From positions 5,270,001-5,334,000 of the forward strand of contig OY782500.1 of the NCBI GenBank assembly GCA_963677885.1: a stretch of 64,000 nt of DNA. The letters run 5' to 3'. The number at the start of each line of letters is the position of its first letter. Positions within the stretch are counted from its first letter, which is position 1. Positions 9,393 through 18,278 of the stretch are shown here, one piece after another. The notes beneath the pieces are model-generated. The model made no database searches, was not told where the DNA came from, and saw only the letters and a list, made by a program, of their open reading frames with translations. Origin of the DNA: UBA1351 sp963677885 (lineage in GTDB: Bacteria; Bacillota; Clostridia; Lachnospirales; Vallitaleaceae). The position numbers and the translations under genes are program-made.

Positions 9393-10169
9393 GTGAAAAG
9401 TATTTCTGCAATTAAAGAAGAATTTAATGAACTAACTAAAGTCAACATCGAGTCATATGAACCCTTGTTTAATGATTTTTACGAAACTCATAAAGACGAT
9501 CAACGCAAGGGAGTGGTTCAAATACTGAACCGTGGAAAAAAGATGATCAAGGATTATGTTGAGGAGCTGGACCGTATAGATTTTATGCTCACTTATGAAA
9601 AAGCTTACAAGGGTCAAGGTTTCATAGGTGGAGTTGATGAGGCTGGCAGGGGACCTCTAGCAGGGCCGGTAGTAGCCGCATGCGTGATTCTTAATCCTGA
9701 AGACCCGATTCTATATGTCAATGACTCTAAGAAGCTGAATGCCAAAATGAGAGACCGGCTCTTCGATGAAATCCAAAATAGAGCTCTTTCTTTTGGAATA
9801 GGAATTGTACACCATGACCGTATTGATGAAATCAATATTTTGCAGGCAACCTATGAAGCCATGCGTATAGCAATTGAACAGATGGAGATTAAGCCTGTCC
9901 ATTTACTCAATGATGCAGTCATTATCCCGGGAGTAAGCCAAAGTCAAGATAGGATTATTAAAGGTGATGCCAAATCACTTTCTATAGCTGCTGCCAGTAT
10001 ATTGGCCAAAGTTACCAGGGACAGGATTATGGTGGCTTATGATGAACTTTATCCAGAGTACGGCTTTGCAGGACATAAAGGGTATGGTTCAAGCAGTCAT
10101 ATCGAGGCAATAAGGACATTCGGTCCTTCGCCAATCCACCGCAGCACCTTTATTAAGAATTTTGTATAA
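9393..10169 (+). CDS. rnhB: Ribonuclease HII
   Basis: 258 residues, starting at GTG with GAAGGAG 8 nt upstream. The catalytic motif GGVDEAGRGPLAGP carries Asp82 and Glu83; NDSKKL and KVTRDR follow. It removes ribonucleotides from RNA:DNA hybrids. The ~75-residue N-terminal extension matches Bacillota RnhB. It opens a block with the ylqG-ylqH pair, the same order as rnhB-ylqG-ylqH in Bacillus subtilis. Confidence 0.95.
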   Translation: MKSISAIKEEFNELTKVNIESYEPLFNDFYETHKDDQRKGVVQILNRGKKMIKDYVEELDRIDFMLTYEKAYKGQGFIGGVDEAGRGPLAGPVVAACVILNPEDPILYVNDSKKLNAKMRDRLFDEIQNRALSFGIGIVHHDRIDEINILQATYEAMRIAIEQMEIKPVHLLNDAVIIPGVSQSQDRIIKGDAKSLSIAAASILAKVTRDRIMVAYDELYPEYGFAGHKGYGSSSHIEAIRTFGPSPIHRSTFIKNFV

Positions 10170-10262
10170 TATATTTAGAATAAGGTCTAAGGGGCCGATA
10201 CATATAATAGAGCCAATATGTGATAATGTTGGTTTTGTTTTTGAAGGCTAATAGAAAGTTCG

Positions 10263-11843
10263 GTGAATATATTGAGAATCGATTTGTCAAGTTTTATGGG
10301 AAAACTGAATAAAACAGAAGACTTAAAAAATAGAGAAAGAAAAACACCTACCAATTATAGTAAATTACCTCAAACGGGTCAGAAAATCAGTGGCCAGATT
10401 ACAGATGTTCAACAGAACAGAGTCGCAATTCTTTTAGAAGATGGCCAAGTGGTTGAAGCTAGACTTACCAAGGATCTCCAATTTGTCATTGGGGACCAGG
10501 TAAAGTTTTTAGTTAAGGATTCATCTGATGGACTCTTGCTGCTTCAGCCTATTGAAGGTGACAAGCTCTTAGACGAGAAGTTATTATCCATCTTAAAGGC
10601 TGCAGGTATAGAGGACACGCCTAAGAACAGAGAATTACTAGGCAAACTTATTGAAAAGGGGATGCCTATTGACAAGAGTTCACTCCAGGAAATGGTTATG
10701 TATACCAAACGTTTTCCTGATGCTAAAATTAGCGATATGGTATTTCTCAAGCAAAACGACATTCTTATTTCCAAAGATTCTATTCATTATGTAGAGCAGC
10801 TGTTAAGTCATAAGCAATCGGTGTCTTCCACTATTACAAGCTTCAATAATGAGGTTGCCAATATAGTGGATAAAACATCTGGGGAAATGGTTGCCAGAAC
10901 AATTCTTCAGGGTAATGAACCGGCTACCAATGTATTTACCAAAATTCGTAACTTCTTTTTAAAGCCGGCTGACCAGGTGCCTGTTTCAAATGAAAAATTG
11001 GATATACCAATGCATAAGGTCATGACCCAGGAATCTGCTGACCAGGTTGTTAATAACTTGGGTAAAATGTTGGTTTCAAAAGGTCAGGAGAGCCATTACC
11101 AATCCACCTATCTATCAGAACTTTCAAATCTGTCATCCAATAAGGAGAAAGCCTTTGGTCAACTCTTCTCAGCTATTGAAAATCTTGATATACCTGAGGA
11201 CATTAAACAGGCAACCAACAAACTTCTTGCCGGTTCGATGACCAAGTCCATGCTTAATCATGAACTTATGTTGAACAGGAATGAAATTGAAAGTGTTGAG
11301 AACATCAAGAAACATTACAACAAGGTCTACAATAAAATGGTCGATGTTCTAAATCTTGATCTCCATGACAACAGCGAAAGTGTTAGACAGGTTCTTAAAG
11401 AAGCCGGGAATATTAAAACCAGTGTAGAGATGATGAATCAACTCCAGCAAAACCATCAATTTATCCATATTCCAATGATTATTAATAATCAAAATGTGGA
11501 TAGTGAACTCTATGTTATGAAGAAACAAGCCGGTAACAAAAAGCAAGATGAAAGAATTACAGCACTAGTGAGGTTGGATTTGAGGAATTTGGGGCAACTG
11601 GATATATATGTTGCCAAAACCGGCCAAAATGTAGATGTGAATTTTTATACAGCTTCCGACGATGTTACAGAAGATATACGGAAGAATTCTGATCAACTTT
11701 ATAAACAGCTAATCGAAAAGTCTTTTAATGTACTGGGGATTGGTGTAGGTCTTCGTGAAAAGGCATTTGATATTGTTGATGATTTCCTGGAGCCTGATGA
11801 CAGTGGTGAATCCAAACGTTTTTCATTTGATATGCGGGCATAA
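10263..11843 (+). CDS. FliK-like / YlqG-type protein of unknown role
   Basis: 526 residues from a GTG start with weak upstream signals. The N-terminal ~100 residues form a small beta-rich domain. The middle is polar and helical. The C-terminal ~130 residues resemble the FliK hook-length-control C-terminal domain, with alternating hydrophobic strands such as ITALVRLDLRNLGQLDIYV. It sits between rnhB and a FlhB-C-like gene, the place of YlqG in Bacillus. No flagellar genes are nearby. I infer a partner for the FlhB-like protein but the role is unknown. Confidence 0.7.
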   Translation: MNILRIDLSSFMGKLNKTEDLKNRERKTPTNYSKLPQTGQKISGQITDVQQNRVAILLEDGQVVEARLTKDLQFVIGDQVKFLVKDSSDGLLLLQPIEGDKLLDEKLLSILKAAGIEDTPKNRELLGKLIEKGMPIDKSSLQEMVMYTKRFPDAKISDMVFLKQNDILISKDSIHYVEQLLSHKQSVSSTITSFNNEVANIVDKTSGEMVARTILQGNEPATNVFTKIRNFFLKPADQVPVSNEKLDIPMHKVMTQESADQVVNNLGKMLVSKGQESHYQSTYLSELSNLSSNKEKAFGQLFSAIENLDIPEDIKQATNKLLAGSMTKSMLNHELMLNRNEIESVENIKKHYNKVYNKMVDVLNLDLHDNSESVRQVLKEAGNIKTSVEMMNQLQQNHQFIHIPMIINNQNVDSELYVMKKQAGNKKQDERITALVRLDLRNLGQLDIYVAKTGQNVDVNFYTASDDVTEDIRKNSDQLYKQLIEKSFNVLGIGVGLREKAFDIVDDFLEPDDSGESKRFSFDMRA

Positions 11844-11861
11844 TGACTGAGGTGATATGTA

Positions 11862-12158
11862 ATGGTAAATAACAATCAACATTCCGAGTTAAAGAAGGCT
11901 GTAAAAAAGGCGGCCGCAATACGCTATGATTTGGGTGATGATGCGCCTAGTGTAGTTGCAAAAGGAAAGGGTATCGTTGCAGAGAATATTCTTGAAAAAG
12001 CAAGTGAGGGAGACGTACCTGTCTATAAGGATCCTGAACTGGTTGAAGAGTTGACCAGGTTGGATCTAGGTGATTTTATTCCACCTGAATTATATACAGT
12101 CGTAGCTGAAATTATGGTTTTTGTCTCCGATCTCGATAAACTTAGGGATAAAATGTAG
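11862..12158 (+). CDS. Stand-alone FlhB C-terminal-like protein (YlqH type)
   Basis: 98 residues matching the cytoplasmic export-switch domain of FlhB/EscU: IRYDLGDDAPSVVAKGKG, a conserved VPVYKDPELVEEL segment, then the IPPELYTVVAEI end. It lacks FlhB's transmembrane part and also the self-cleaving NPTH motif, since the protein starts just after where it would lie. A similar short paralog (YlqH) occurs next to ylqG in Bacillus. It may bind export substrates or regulators of the FliK-like neighbour, but this is inference. Confidence 0.85.
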   Translation: MVNNNQHSELKKAVKKAAAIRYDLGDDAPSVVAKGKGIVAENILEKASEGDVPVYKDPELVEELTRLDLGDFIPPELYTVVAEIMVFVSDLDKLRDKM

Positions 12159-12184
12159 GAAGATATATAGATGAGGGGATTAGG

Positions 12185-12535
12185 GTGAACAAACGAAGTA
12201 AAGGACAGGCCTACGAAGATAAGGCTGTTGATCATATTAAGGGAATGGGTATGACCCTGGTAGATCGAAACTTTTATACAAAGTTTGGTGAGCTGGATAT
12301 TATTGCCCTGGATAAGGAGACCTTGGTTTTTGTTGAGGTGAAATACAGGTCCAACGGCAATTACGGTCATCCTGGAGAAGCTGTCACTTCTCTTAAGCAA
12401 AAACGCATCATAAACTCTTCTAAATGGTATATGATGAAGAAAGGGTATAGGGACATCAATGTCCGTTATGATGTCTGTGGCTGGCACCTGGGCCAGGTGG
12501 TATATTATAAAGGAGCGTTTTATTATGGAAGCTAA
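12185..12535 (+). CDS. yraN: YraN/UPF0102 family nuclease-like protein
   Basis: 116 residues from a GTG start behind GAGGGGATTAGG. The family signature of an N-terminal GQ-x-YE motif, GELDIIALD and LVFVEVKYR (a PD-(D/E)xK-like core) is clear. Biochemical function of the family is poorly known; a Holliday-junction-resolvase-like fold is usual. The 3' end overlaps pgeF by 11 nt, indicating coupled translation. Confidence 0.9.
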   Translation: MNKRSKGQAYEDKAVDHIKGMGMTLVDRNFYTKFGELDIIALDKETLVFVEVKYRSNGNYGHPGEAVTSLKQKRIINSSKWYMMKKGYRDINVRYDVCGWHLGQVVYYKGAFYYGS

Positions 12536-13322
12536 ATTGGTTACATTCAAACATTTCAATCAATATAAGAACCTTAGCCATTGCTTTACAACACGAATTG
12601 GTGGTTTCAGCAATGGTGTTTTTTCGTCCTTGAATATGGGATTTGGAAGAGGCGATGACTATGACCTGGTCATGAAAAATTATAAATTGGTAGCTAGGCA
12701 ATTAGGGATAGATATCTCCGAAATGGTTTTGTCAAATCAAGTACATGGTGATACAATTATGAGAGTAGGGAAAAAAGATATGGGTAAGGGAATTGTCTCA
12801 GAGTCTGATCTCTTGGGAGTAGATGGCTTTATGACCAATGAAAAAGGTTTGGGTCTTACCCTGTTTTTTGCTGATTGTGTCCCTTTATACTTTTATGACC
12901 CTAACCATGAGGTAATTGGTATGGCACATGCCGGATGGAAGGGAACTGTCCTTCAAATCGGGAAAAAAATGATTGAAGGGATGGCTACCGAGTTCGGCAC
13001 AAGGCCAGAAGATATTATTGCAGGAATTGGTCCTTCTATTTGTGGTGACTGCTATGAGGTATCATTGGACGTAAAAAAACAATTTGACTTATCCTTTAAT
13101 GATGATATAATAGCACAAGTTGTTAAAAATGGAGTAAGTGACGAAAAATTTATAATAGATTTAAAACTGACCAACCGTCTGTTGATGGAAGAAGCTGGTG
13201 TTTTGCCGTCAAATATTGAGGTTTCTGATCTTTGTACCCGGTGTAACCAGAACCTTTTCTTTTCTCATAGAGTCATGGGAAAAGAGCGTGGCAGTCAAGT
13301 TGGTATCATGGTCTTAAGATAA
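12525..13322 (+). CDS. pgeF: Polyphenol oxidase/laccase-fold purine nucleoside phosphorylase (YfiH)
   Basis: 265 residues. The metal-binding set is visible: NQVHGD (His74), FADCVPL (Cys118) and HAGWKGT (His135). Members of this family are annotated as peptidoglycan-editing or purine-nucleoside-cleaving enzymes. ATG 12525 is chosen because AAGGAG precedes it and homology begins there; the in-frame ATG at 12459 would extend deeply into yraN. Located in the same operon as yraN and the DUF512 protein. Confidence 0.92.
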   Translation: MEAKLVTFKHFNQYKNLSHCFTTRIGGFSNGVFSSLNMGFGRGDDYDLVMKNYKLVARQLGIDISEMVLSNQVHGDTIMRVGKKDMGKGIVSESDLLGVDGFMTNEKGLGLTLFFADCVPLYFYDPNHEVIGMAHAGWKGTVLQIGKKMIEGMATEFGTRPEDIIAGIGPSICGDCYEVSLDVKKQFDLSFNDDIIAQVVKNGVSDEKFIIDLKLTNRLLMEEAGVLPSNIEVSDLCTRCNQNLFFSHRVMGKERGSQVGIMVLR

Positions 13323-13333
13323 GAGGTGTTTAT

Positions 13334-14665
13334 ATGGCCAAACACATAATTACCAGTATTGAGAAAGACAGTATTGCAGAAGAACTGGATATACGAATTG
13401 GTGACCAGCTCATTTCCATTAACGGACAGGAAGTGGAAGATGTTCTGGATTATACCTATTTGGAAAAGGATGAAGAGCTTGAGTTAGTAATCCTTAGACC
13501 TTCTACCAATGAGGAGTGGGAATATTTTATTGAAAAGGAAGTTTTTGAGACAATTGGCTTGGATTTTGATTCTGGATTAATGGACGAGTATAAATCCTGT
13601 CACAACAAATGTGTCTTTTGTTTTATTGATCAATTGCCACCTGGTATGCGTAAAACCATGTACTTCAAAGACGATGATGCAAGACTATCCTTTTTACTGG
13701 GGAATTATATTACCTTGACTAATATGAAGGACAAGGATTTTGACCGAATCATCAAATATAGACTGCAACCTATAAACCTATCCATACATTCCATGAATAT
13801 GGACCTGCGTAAGGAGATGCTCCACAATCGTTTTGCAGGTAATCTTCTGACTTATATGGATCGGTTAAAAGAAGCTGAACTCATTATGCATGGTCAAATT
13901 GTCCTGTGTAAAGGGATCAATGATAAAGAAGAACTTAGGTATTCTCTGGAAGAGATGATGAAATACCTGCCATATCTTCAAAGTGTTTCTGTTGTACCTG
14001 TAGGCTTGACCAAACACCGTGCCCACCTTGAGAAATTAGAACCTTTCAGCAAGGAAGAGGCCATTGAAATCATTGAATTGGTCGAGTCTTATCAGAAAAA
14101 AGCCCTTCAGACCTACGACCTACATTATATTCATGCGGCTGATGAATTTTATTTTTTGGCTGACAGGGATATGCCCCAGGCAGAGACTTATGACGGCTAT
14201 TTGCAGTATGAAAATGGCGTTGGAATGACAAGGCTCTTGATTGATGAGTTTATGGAATGTTATAATAACTTTGATTTTCAAAATATAAAAACCTTTAAAT
14301 ACAAAAAAATCACCATTGTAACAGGTAAACTGATTGAGAAGACTTTAAGGTCTTTGGCCAGCCTTATGGAAGAAAAGTTAAGTATGGATATTGAAATTAA
14401 AGGTATCGAAAATGATTTCTTTGGACCTTTAATCACGGTATCAGGACTGGTTACCGGTGGTGACATCATAAAACAACTGGACGGTGGAGCTTACGAGGTC
14501 GTTTATCTACCGGATAATATGCTAAAGACTGATGAGGATATTTTTCTTGATGATGTTACCGTCAGTCAGTTAGAATCACAATTAAGAACCGACGTAGTGA
14601 CCCTGGAATTAAAAGGTGGGGTCTTGTTTGATGCTATGTTGGGTAAGGAGATAAATCATGAGTAG
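13334..14665 (+). CDS. DUF512 protein with PDZ and radical-SAM-like domains
   Basis: 443 residues. A PDZ-like N terminus (ISSIEKDSIAEEL/GDQLISINGQ type, ~1-65) is followed by a CX3CX2C cluster (Cys89, Cys93, Cys96; CHNKCVFCF), typical of radical SAM iron-sulfur binding, and the FIDQLPPGMRKTMYFKDDD family signature. The C-terminal DUF512 region contains VTGKLIEKTL. Substrate is unknown. It overlaps der by 8 nt, a conserved neighbour in Clostridia. Confidence 0.9.
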   Translation: MAKHIITSIEKDSIAEELDIRIGDQLISINGQEVEDVLDYTYLEKDEELELVILRPSTNEEWEYFIEKEVFETIGLDFDSGLMDEYKSCHNKCVFCFIDQLPPGMRKTMYFKDDDARLSFLLGNYITLTNMKDKDFDRIIKYRLQPINLSIHSMNMDLRKEMLHNRFAGNLLTYMDRLKEAELIMHGQIVLCKGINDKEELRYSLEEMMKYLPYLQSVSVVPVGLTKHRAHLEKLEPFSKEEAIEIIELVESYQKKALQTYDLHYIHAADEFYFLADRDMPQAETYDGYLQYENGVGMTRLLIDEFMECYNNFDFQNIKTFKYKKITIVTGKLIEKTLRSLASLMEEKLSMDIEIKGIENDFFGPLITVSGLVTGGDIIKQLDGGAYEVVYLPDNMLKTDEDIFLDDVTVSQLESQLRTDVVTLELKGGVLFDAMLGKEINHE

Positions 14666-15989
14666 CAAACCAATAGTAGCTGTAGTCGGTCGTCCTAATG
14701 TGGGCAAATCCACCTTGTTCAACCGAATGGCAGGCGAGAATATTTCAATTGTTAAAGACACCCCAGGTGTTACCAGAGACCGGATCTATGCTGATGTATC
14801 CTGGTTGAAGTACGATTTTACATTAATCGATACAGGTGGTATTGAACCGGACACCAGTGACTTGATTTTGAAACACATGCGAGCTCAGGCAGAAATTGCC
14901 ATTGAAACCGCTGATGTCATTATTTTTATGGTGGATGTACAGACAGGTCTTACGGATTCGGACCAAAAAGTGGCAGAAATGTTGAGAAGATCAAAAAAGC
15001 CCATCGTCTTATGTGTCAACAAAGTAGACTCCTTTAAGAAGTTTGAAATGGATGTTTATGAATTTTATAATCTTGGATTAGGTGAGCCTTTCCCAATTGC
15101 GGCAGCCAATGCCCAAGGACTTGGTGATATGCTTGACGAAGTCGTGAAGCACTTCTATGAAGACCAGATTGGACACGACGAAGAGGATGATGAGATTACC
15201 AGTATTGCCATCGTTGGCAAGCCTAATGTTGGGAAATCGTCTTTGGTCAACAAGATTTTAGGAGAAGAACGTTTGATCGTATCTGATATTGCAGGTACAA
15301 CCAGAGATGCAATTGACACTCTGGTCAAATATGATGGAAAAGAATACCGTTTTATAGATACAGCAGGGCTTAGACGTAAAAGCAGAATCAAAGAAGACCT
15401 TGAAAGGTATTCGATAGTTCGTACGGTAGCCAGTGTTGAAAAAGCAGATATTGTCATTATGATGATTGATGCTACAGAAGGTATCACTGAGCAGGATGCA
15501 AAAATTGCCGGAATCGCCCATGACAGAGGTAAAGGGATTATCGTTGCTGTTAACAAATGGGATGCCCTGGAAAAAGATGACAAGACCATGTACAGGTTCC
15601 TGGATGATATTCAGACAACTCTTGCATATATGACCTATGCACCTATCGTATTTATTTCAGCGGTAACCGGCCAGAGGATCAACAAGTTGTTTGAAACTAT
15701 CGAAATGGTAGAACAAAACCAAACCATGCGTGTCCCAACGGGTGTAATGAATGAAATCCTTTATGATGCTATGGCTATGAATCAACCGCCATCAGATAAG
15801 GGTAGGCGCCTAAAGATTTATTATATGACTCAAGTTTCCATTAAACCTCCTACATTCGTCCTTTTCATTAACGATAAGGAGCTGATGCATTTTTCTTATA
15901 CAAGATATATCGAAAATCAGATCAGAGAGGCTTTTGGATTTAAGGGTACTCCTCTGAAATTATTAGCGAGAGAGAGGAAGGAAAAATAA
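14658..15989 (+). CDS. der: Ribosome-assembly GTPase Der (EngA)
   Basis: 443 residues with two consecutive GTPase domains: GRPNVGKS (11-18) and GKPNVGKS (187-194), DTGG and DTAG G3 motifs, NKVD and NKWD G4 motifs, then a KH-like C-terminal domain. Essential for 50S subunit maturation. A TAAGGAG site lies 7 nt before ATG, inside the previous gene. The end overlaps plsY by one base. Confidence 0.97.
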   Translation: MSSKPIVAVVGRPNVGKSTLFNRMAGENISIVKDTPGVTRDRIYADVSWLKYDFTLIDTGGIEPDTSDLILKHMRAQAEIAIETADVIIFMVDVQTGLTDSDQKVAEMLRRSKKPIVLCVNKVDSFKKFEMDVYEFYNLGLGEPFPIAAANAQGLGDMLDEVVKHFYEDQIGHDEEDDEITSIAIVGKPNVGKSSLVNKILGEERLIVSDIAGTTRDAIDTLVKYDGKEYRFIDTAGLRRKSRIKEDLERYSIVRTVASVEKADIVIMMIDATEGITEQDAKIAGIAHDRGKGIIVAVNKWDALEKDDKTMYRFLDDIQTTLAYMTYAPIVFISAVTGQRINKLFETIEMVEQNQTMRVPTGVMNEILYDAMAMNQPPSDKGRRLKIYYMTQVSIKPPTFVLFINDKELMHFSYTRYIENQIREAFGFKGTPLKLLARERKEK

Positions 15990-16585
15990 TGCTTAGGATC
16001 TTAGGGTTTGTTATCGGCTATTTTGCAGGATGTATCAATTTTGCATACTTGATCGGTAGATTCAAGGAACATATTGATATCCGTGATTTTGGTAGTGGAA
16101 ACTCAGGAACAACTAATGCTATTCGTGTTATGGGATGGAAGCTTGGATTAGTCACTTTTTTTGGTGATTTCTTCAAATGTCTTTTGTCATACCTTTTGGT
16201 ATCTATGATATTTGATAATGAACTGGCAGGACTTTATGCCGGTTTTGGTGCTGTAATTGGCCATAATTGGCCAGTATTCTTAAAATTTAGAGGGGGCAAG
16301 GGAATTGCCGCTTCAACAGGACTTTTGTTTGCTGTTAATCCTTTAGGAGGTTTAATTATCGTTCTTCTAGTCTCAGCAATCATTTATATAACCAGATATG
16401 TATCCTTAGGTTCTCTTGTTCTTGCAACCTTGATGCCGGTCATGTTTTTCATCGTTAAGGATGGACAAATTGAATTTGTTATCCTTGGGGCCATATTGAT
16501 GGTTATTGCTTATTGGAGACATAAGGCTAATATAAAACGTTTGCTAGAAGGTAAAGAAAATAAATTAGGTTCTAAGAAAGGGTAG
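15989..16585 (+). CDS. plsY: Acyl-phosphate:glycerol-3-phosphate acyltransferase PlsY
   Basis: 198 residues with about five membrane segments. Signature loops are present: GSGNSGTTNAIR, GHNWPVFLKFRGGKGIAAS and the C-terminal RHKANIKRL. It makes lysophosphatidic acid at the membrane. It is directly followed by gpsA, which supplies the glycerol-3-phosphate substrate. Confidence 0.96.
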   Translation: MLRILGFVIGYFAGCINFAYLIGRFKEHIDIRDFGSGNSGTTNAIRVMGWKLGLVTFFGDFFKCLLSYLLVSMIFDNELAGLYAGFGAVIGHNWPVFLKFRGGKGIAASTGLLFAVNPLGGLIIVLLVSAIIYITRYVSLGSLVLATLMPVMFFIVKDGQIEFVILGAILMVIAYWRHKANIKRLLEGKENKLGSKKG

Positions 16586-16595
16586 TGTCGTCGAT

Positions 16596-17588
16596 ATGAA
16601 TATTGCTGTAATAGGTTCAGGAGGCTGGGGCTGCGCTCTTGCCAAAGTACTTTTTGATAATGAGCATCATGTAACCTTATGGTCAAAGTTTCAGGAAGAA
16701 ATCGATACAATAAAAGAATTAGGTGAAAACCGGGCTAAGTTACCAGGAATACCACTTCCCAAAGATCTGTGTTTAACCAGCGATGTTGAGGAAGCTGTAA
16801 GGGGTAAAGACCTCCTGGTTATGGCAGTTCCCTCCAGTTTTATTCGTTCAACAACAGAACTTATCAAACCATATGTTGTTAAAGAGACTATATTGGTCAA
16901 TGTAGCAAAGGGGATCGAAGACAAGACTCTGATGACCTTACAGGAAGTTATTAATGATGTACTTCCGGAAAACAGAGTAGCAGTTCTTTCCGGTCCATCA
17001 CATGCAGAAGAAGTTGCCAGAGGGATTCCTACTTCTGTTGTTGTTGGATCCAAAGATGAAGAATTGGTGAAATTGGTTCAAGATACATTTATGAATACCA
17101 ATTTTAGGGTATACGGCAGTGCTGACATTGTCGGTATTGAAATGGGTGGCTCCCTTAAAAATGTTATAGCCTTAGCTGCAGGAGTATCTGATGGACTTGG
17201 ATATGGCGACAACACAAAAGCAGCCCTTATGACAAGAGGAATGGCCGAAATCAGCCGATTAGGTGCTGCAATGGGTGCTGATCCTATGACTTTTAATGGT
17301 TTATCAGGCATTGGAGATTTGATTGTCACCTGTACTTCGATGCACTCAAGAAACAGAAGAGCGGGTATATTGATCGGTAAAGGGTCCAGTCTTGACGAGG
17401 CCCTTGCCGAAGTTAAAATGGTCGTCGAAGGTGTTTATTCTGCAAAAGCAGCCTTAGGTCTTGCTAAGAAATATAATGTAGAAATGCCTATTATTGAGAA
17501 GGTTAATGGCGTCCTCTTTCATGGTGAAAGTCCAGCAGAGGCTGTTGATGAGCTGATGAACAGGGAAAAGAAGTTCGAATCTGTATAA
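16596..17588 (+). CDS. gpsA: Glycerol-3-phosphate dehydrogenase [NAD(P)+]
   Basis: 330 residues. The Rossmann motif GSGGWGCALA begins at residue 7, the SGPSHAEEV substrate loop is present, and the catalytic lysine region reads GGSLKNVIALAAG. It reduces dihydroxyacetone phosphate to sn-glycerol-3-phosphate for phospholipid synthesis, feeding PlsY encoded 10 nt upstream. It ends the rnhB-gpsA block; a new promoter follows within 20 nt. Confidence 0.97.
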   Translation: MNIAVIGSGGWGCALAKVLFDNEHHVTLWSKFQEEIDTIKELGENRAKLPGIPLPKDLCLTSDVEEAVRGKDLLVMAVPSSFIRSTTELIKPYVVKETILVNVAKGIEDKTLMTLQEVINDVLPENRVAVLSGPSHAEEVARGIPTSVVVGSKDEELVKLVQDTFMNTNFRVYGSADIVGIEMGGSLKNVIALAAGVSDGLGYGDNTKAALMTRGMAEISRLGAAMGADPMTFNGLSGIGDLIVTCTSMHSRNRRAGILIGKGSSLDEALAEVKMVVEGVYSAKAALGLAKKYNVEMPIIEKVNGVLFHGESPAEAVDELMNREKKFESV

Positions 17589-17594
17589 TAGCTC

Positions 17595-17623
17595 TTGTTT
17601 TCGTAGAAAACTTATGTTACAAT
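17595..17623 (+). promoter_or_regulatory. Promoter of the rimP-nusA-infB operon
   Basis: TTGTTT (17595-17600) and TACAAT (17618-17623) are separated by exactly 17 bp, a good sigma-A promoter just after gpsA. Transcription would start near 17630 and run straight into the hairpin at 17648. Confidence 0.65.
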
Positions 17624-17647
17624 ATGTATACTATAGAAAGATTACAG

Positions 17648-17678
17648 AAAGAGTGGACGTCGGTCCACTCTTTTGTTT
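17648..17678 (+). terminator. Leader terminator/attenuator upstream of rimP
   Basis: AAAGAGTGGAC (17648-17658) and GTCCACTCTTT (17663-17673) form a perfect 11-bp stem with a GTCG loop, followed by TTTTGTTT. It lies after the promoter and 22 nt before rimP, inside the leader. It could end gpsA transcripts but is also placed to attenuate the operon that encodes NusA. Confidence 0.8.
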
Positions 17679-17700
17679 GAGTAAGAGAGGATGTGAAAAA

Positions 17701-18165
17701 ATGGCATCAAAGAAGCAAATCGAAGAGTTGGCTCTAGAAGTAATTACTCCTATTTGTGAAGAACAAAATCTGGAATGTGTCGATGCGGAGTTCGTTAAGG
17801 AAGCCGGTCACTATTATCTGAGAATCTTTTTGGATAAGGAAGGCGGTATTACAGTTAATGACTGTGAAGCGGCCAGTCGTGCTTTTGAGGCAATCTTCGA
17901 CAAACAGGATCCAATTAAAGATCCATACATACTGGAAGTCAGTTCGCCAGGACTTGACCGTCCTCTTAAGAAGGATAAGGATTTTGAACGTCATATGGGT
18001 GATATGGTTGAATTAAAACTATATAAGGCCATTGACAAAGTCAAGGAGTTTTCAGGTGTTTTGGAAGCTTATGACAATGAGACGGTAACCGTAAACGTCG
18101 ATGATGAAATCATGGTATTTAACAGAAAAGATATAGCTATGATACGTTTGGCTATTATTTTCTAA
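17701..18165 (+). CDS. rimP: Ribosome maturation factor RimP
   Basis: 154 residues, the usual RimP length, needed for 30S maturation. It carries LEVSSPGLDRPLKK and the Sm-like C-terminal domain ending in a hydrophobic IRLAI tail. ATG 17701 is chosen: AGAGAGGATG lies upstream, and an earlier in-frame ATG (17614) would place the start before the transcription start and through the hairpin. First gene of the conserved rimP-nusA-ylxR-ylxQ-infB-rbfA cluster. Confidence 0.94.
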   Translation: MASKKQIEELALEVITPICEEQNLECVDAEFVKEAGHYYLRIFLDKEGGITVNDCEAASRAFEAIFDKQDPIKDPYILEVSSPGLDRPLKKDKDFERHMGDMVELKLYKAIDKVKEFSGVLEAYDNETVTVNVDDEIMVFNRKDIAMIRLAIIF

Positions 18166-18227
18166 TGTTGTAGTGTTCAAAGAGCATACGACATATTTAC
18201 ATAGATTATGCATGCAAACCTTAGTGG

Positions 18228-18255
18228 TTGTACGGCAATAAGCCGTCGGTATAAT
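18228..18255 (+). promoter_or_regulatory. Possible internal promoter before nusA
   Basis: TTGTAC (18228-18233) and TATAAT (18250-18255) are 16 bp apart within the 113-nt rimP-nusA gap. The spacer contains a small ACGGC/GCCGT inverted repeat. A start near 18262 would give a very short leader with the AGAAGGAGG site at 18262-18270. Confidence 0.4.
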
Positions 18256-18278
18256 TCAATTAGAAGGAGGATAAAAAC

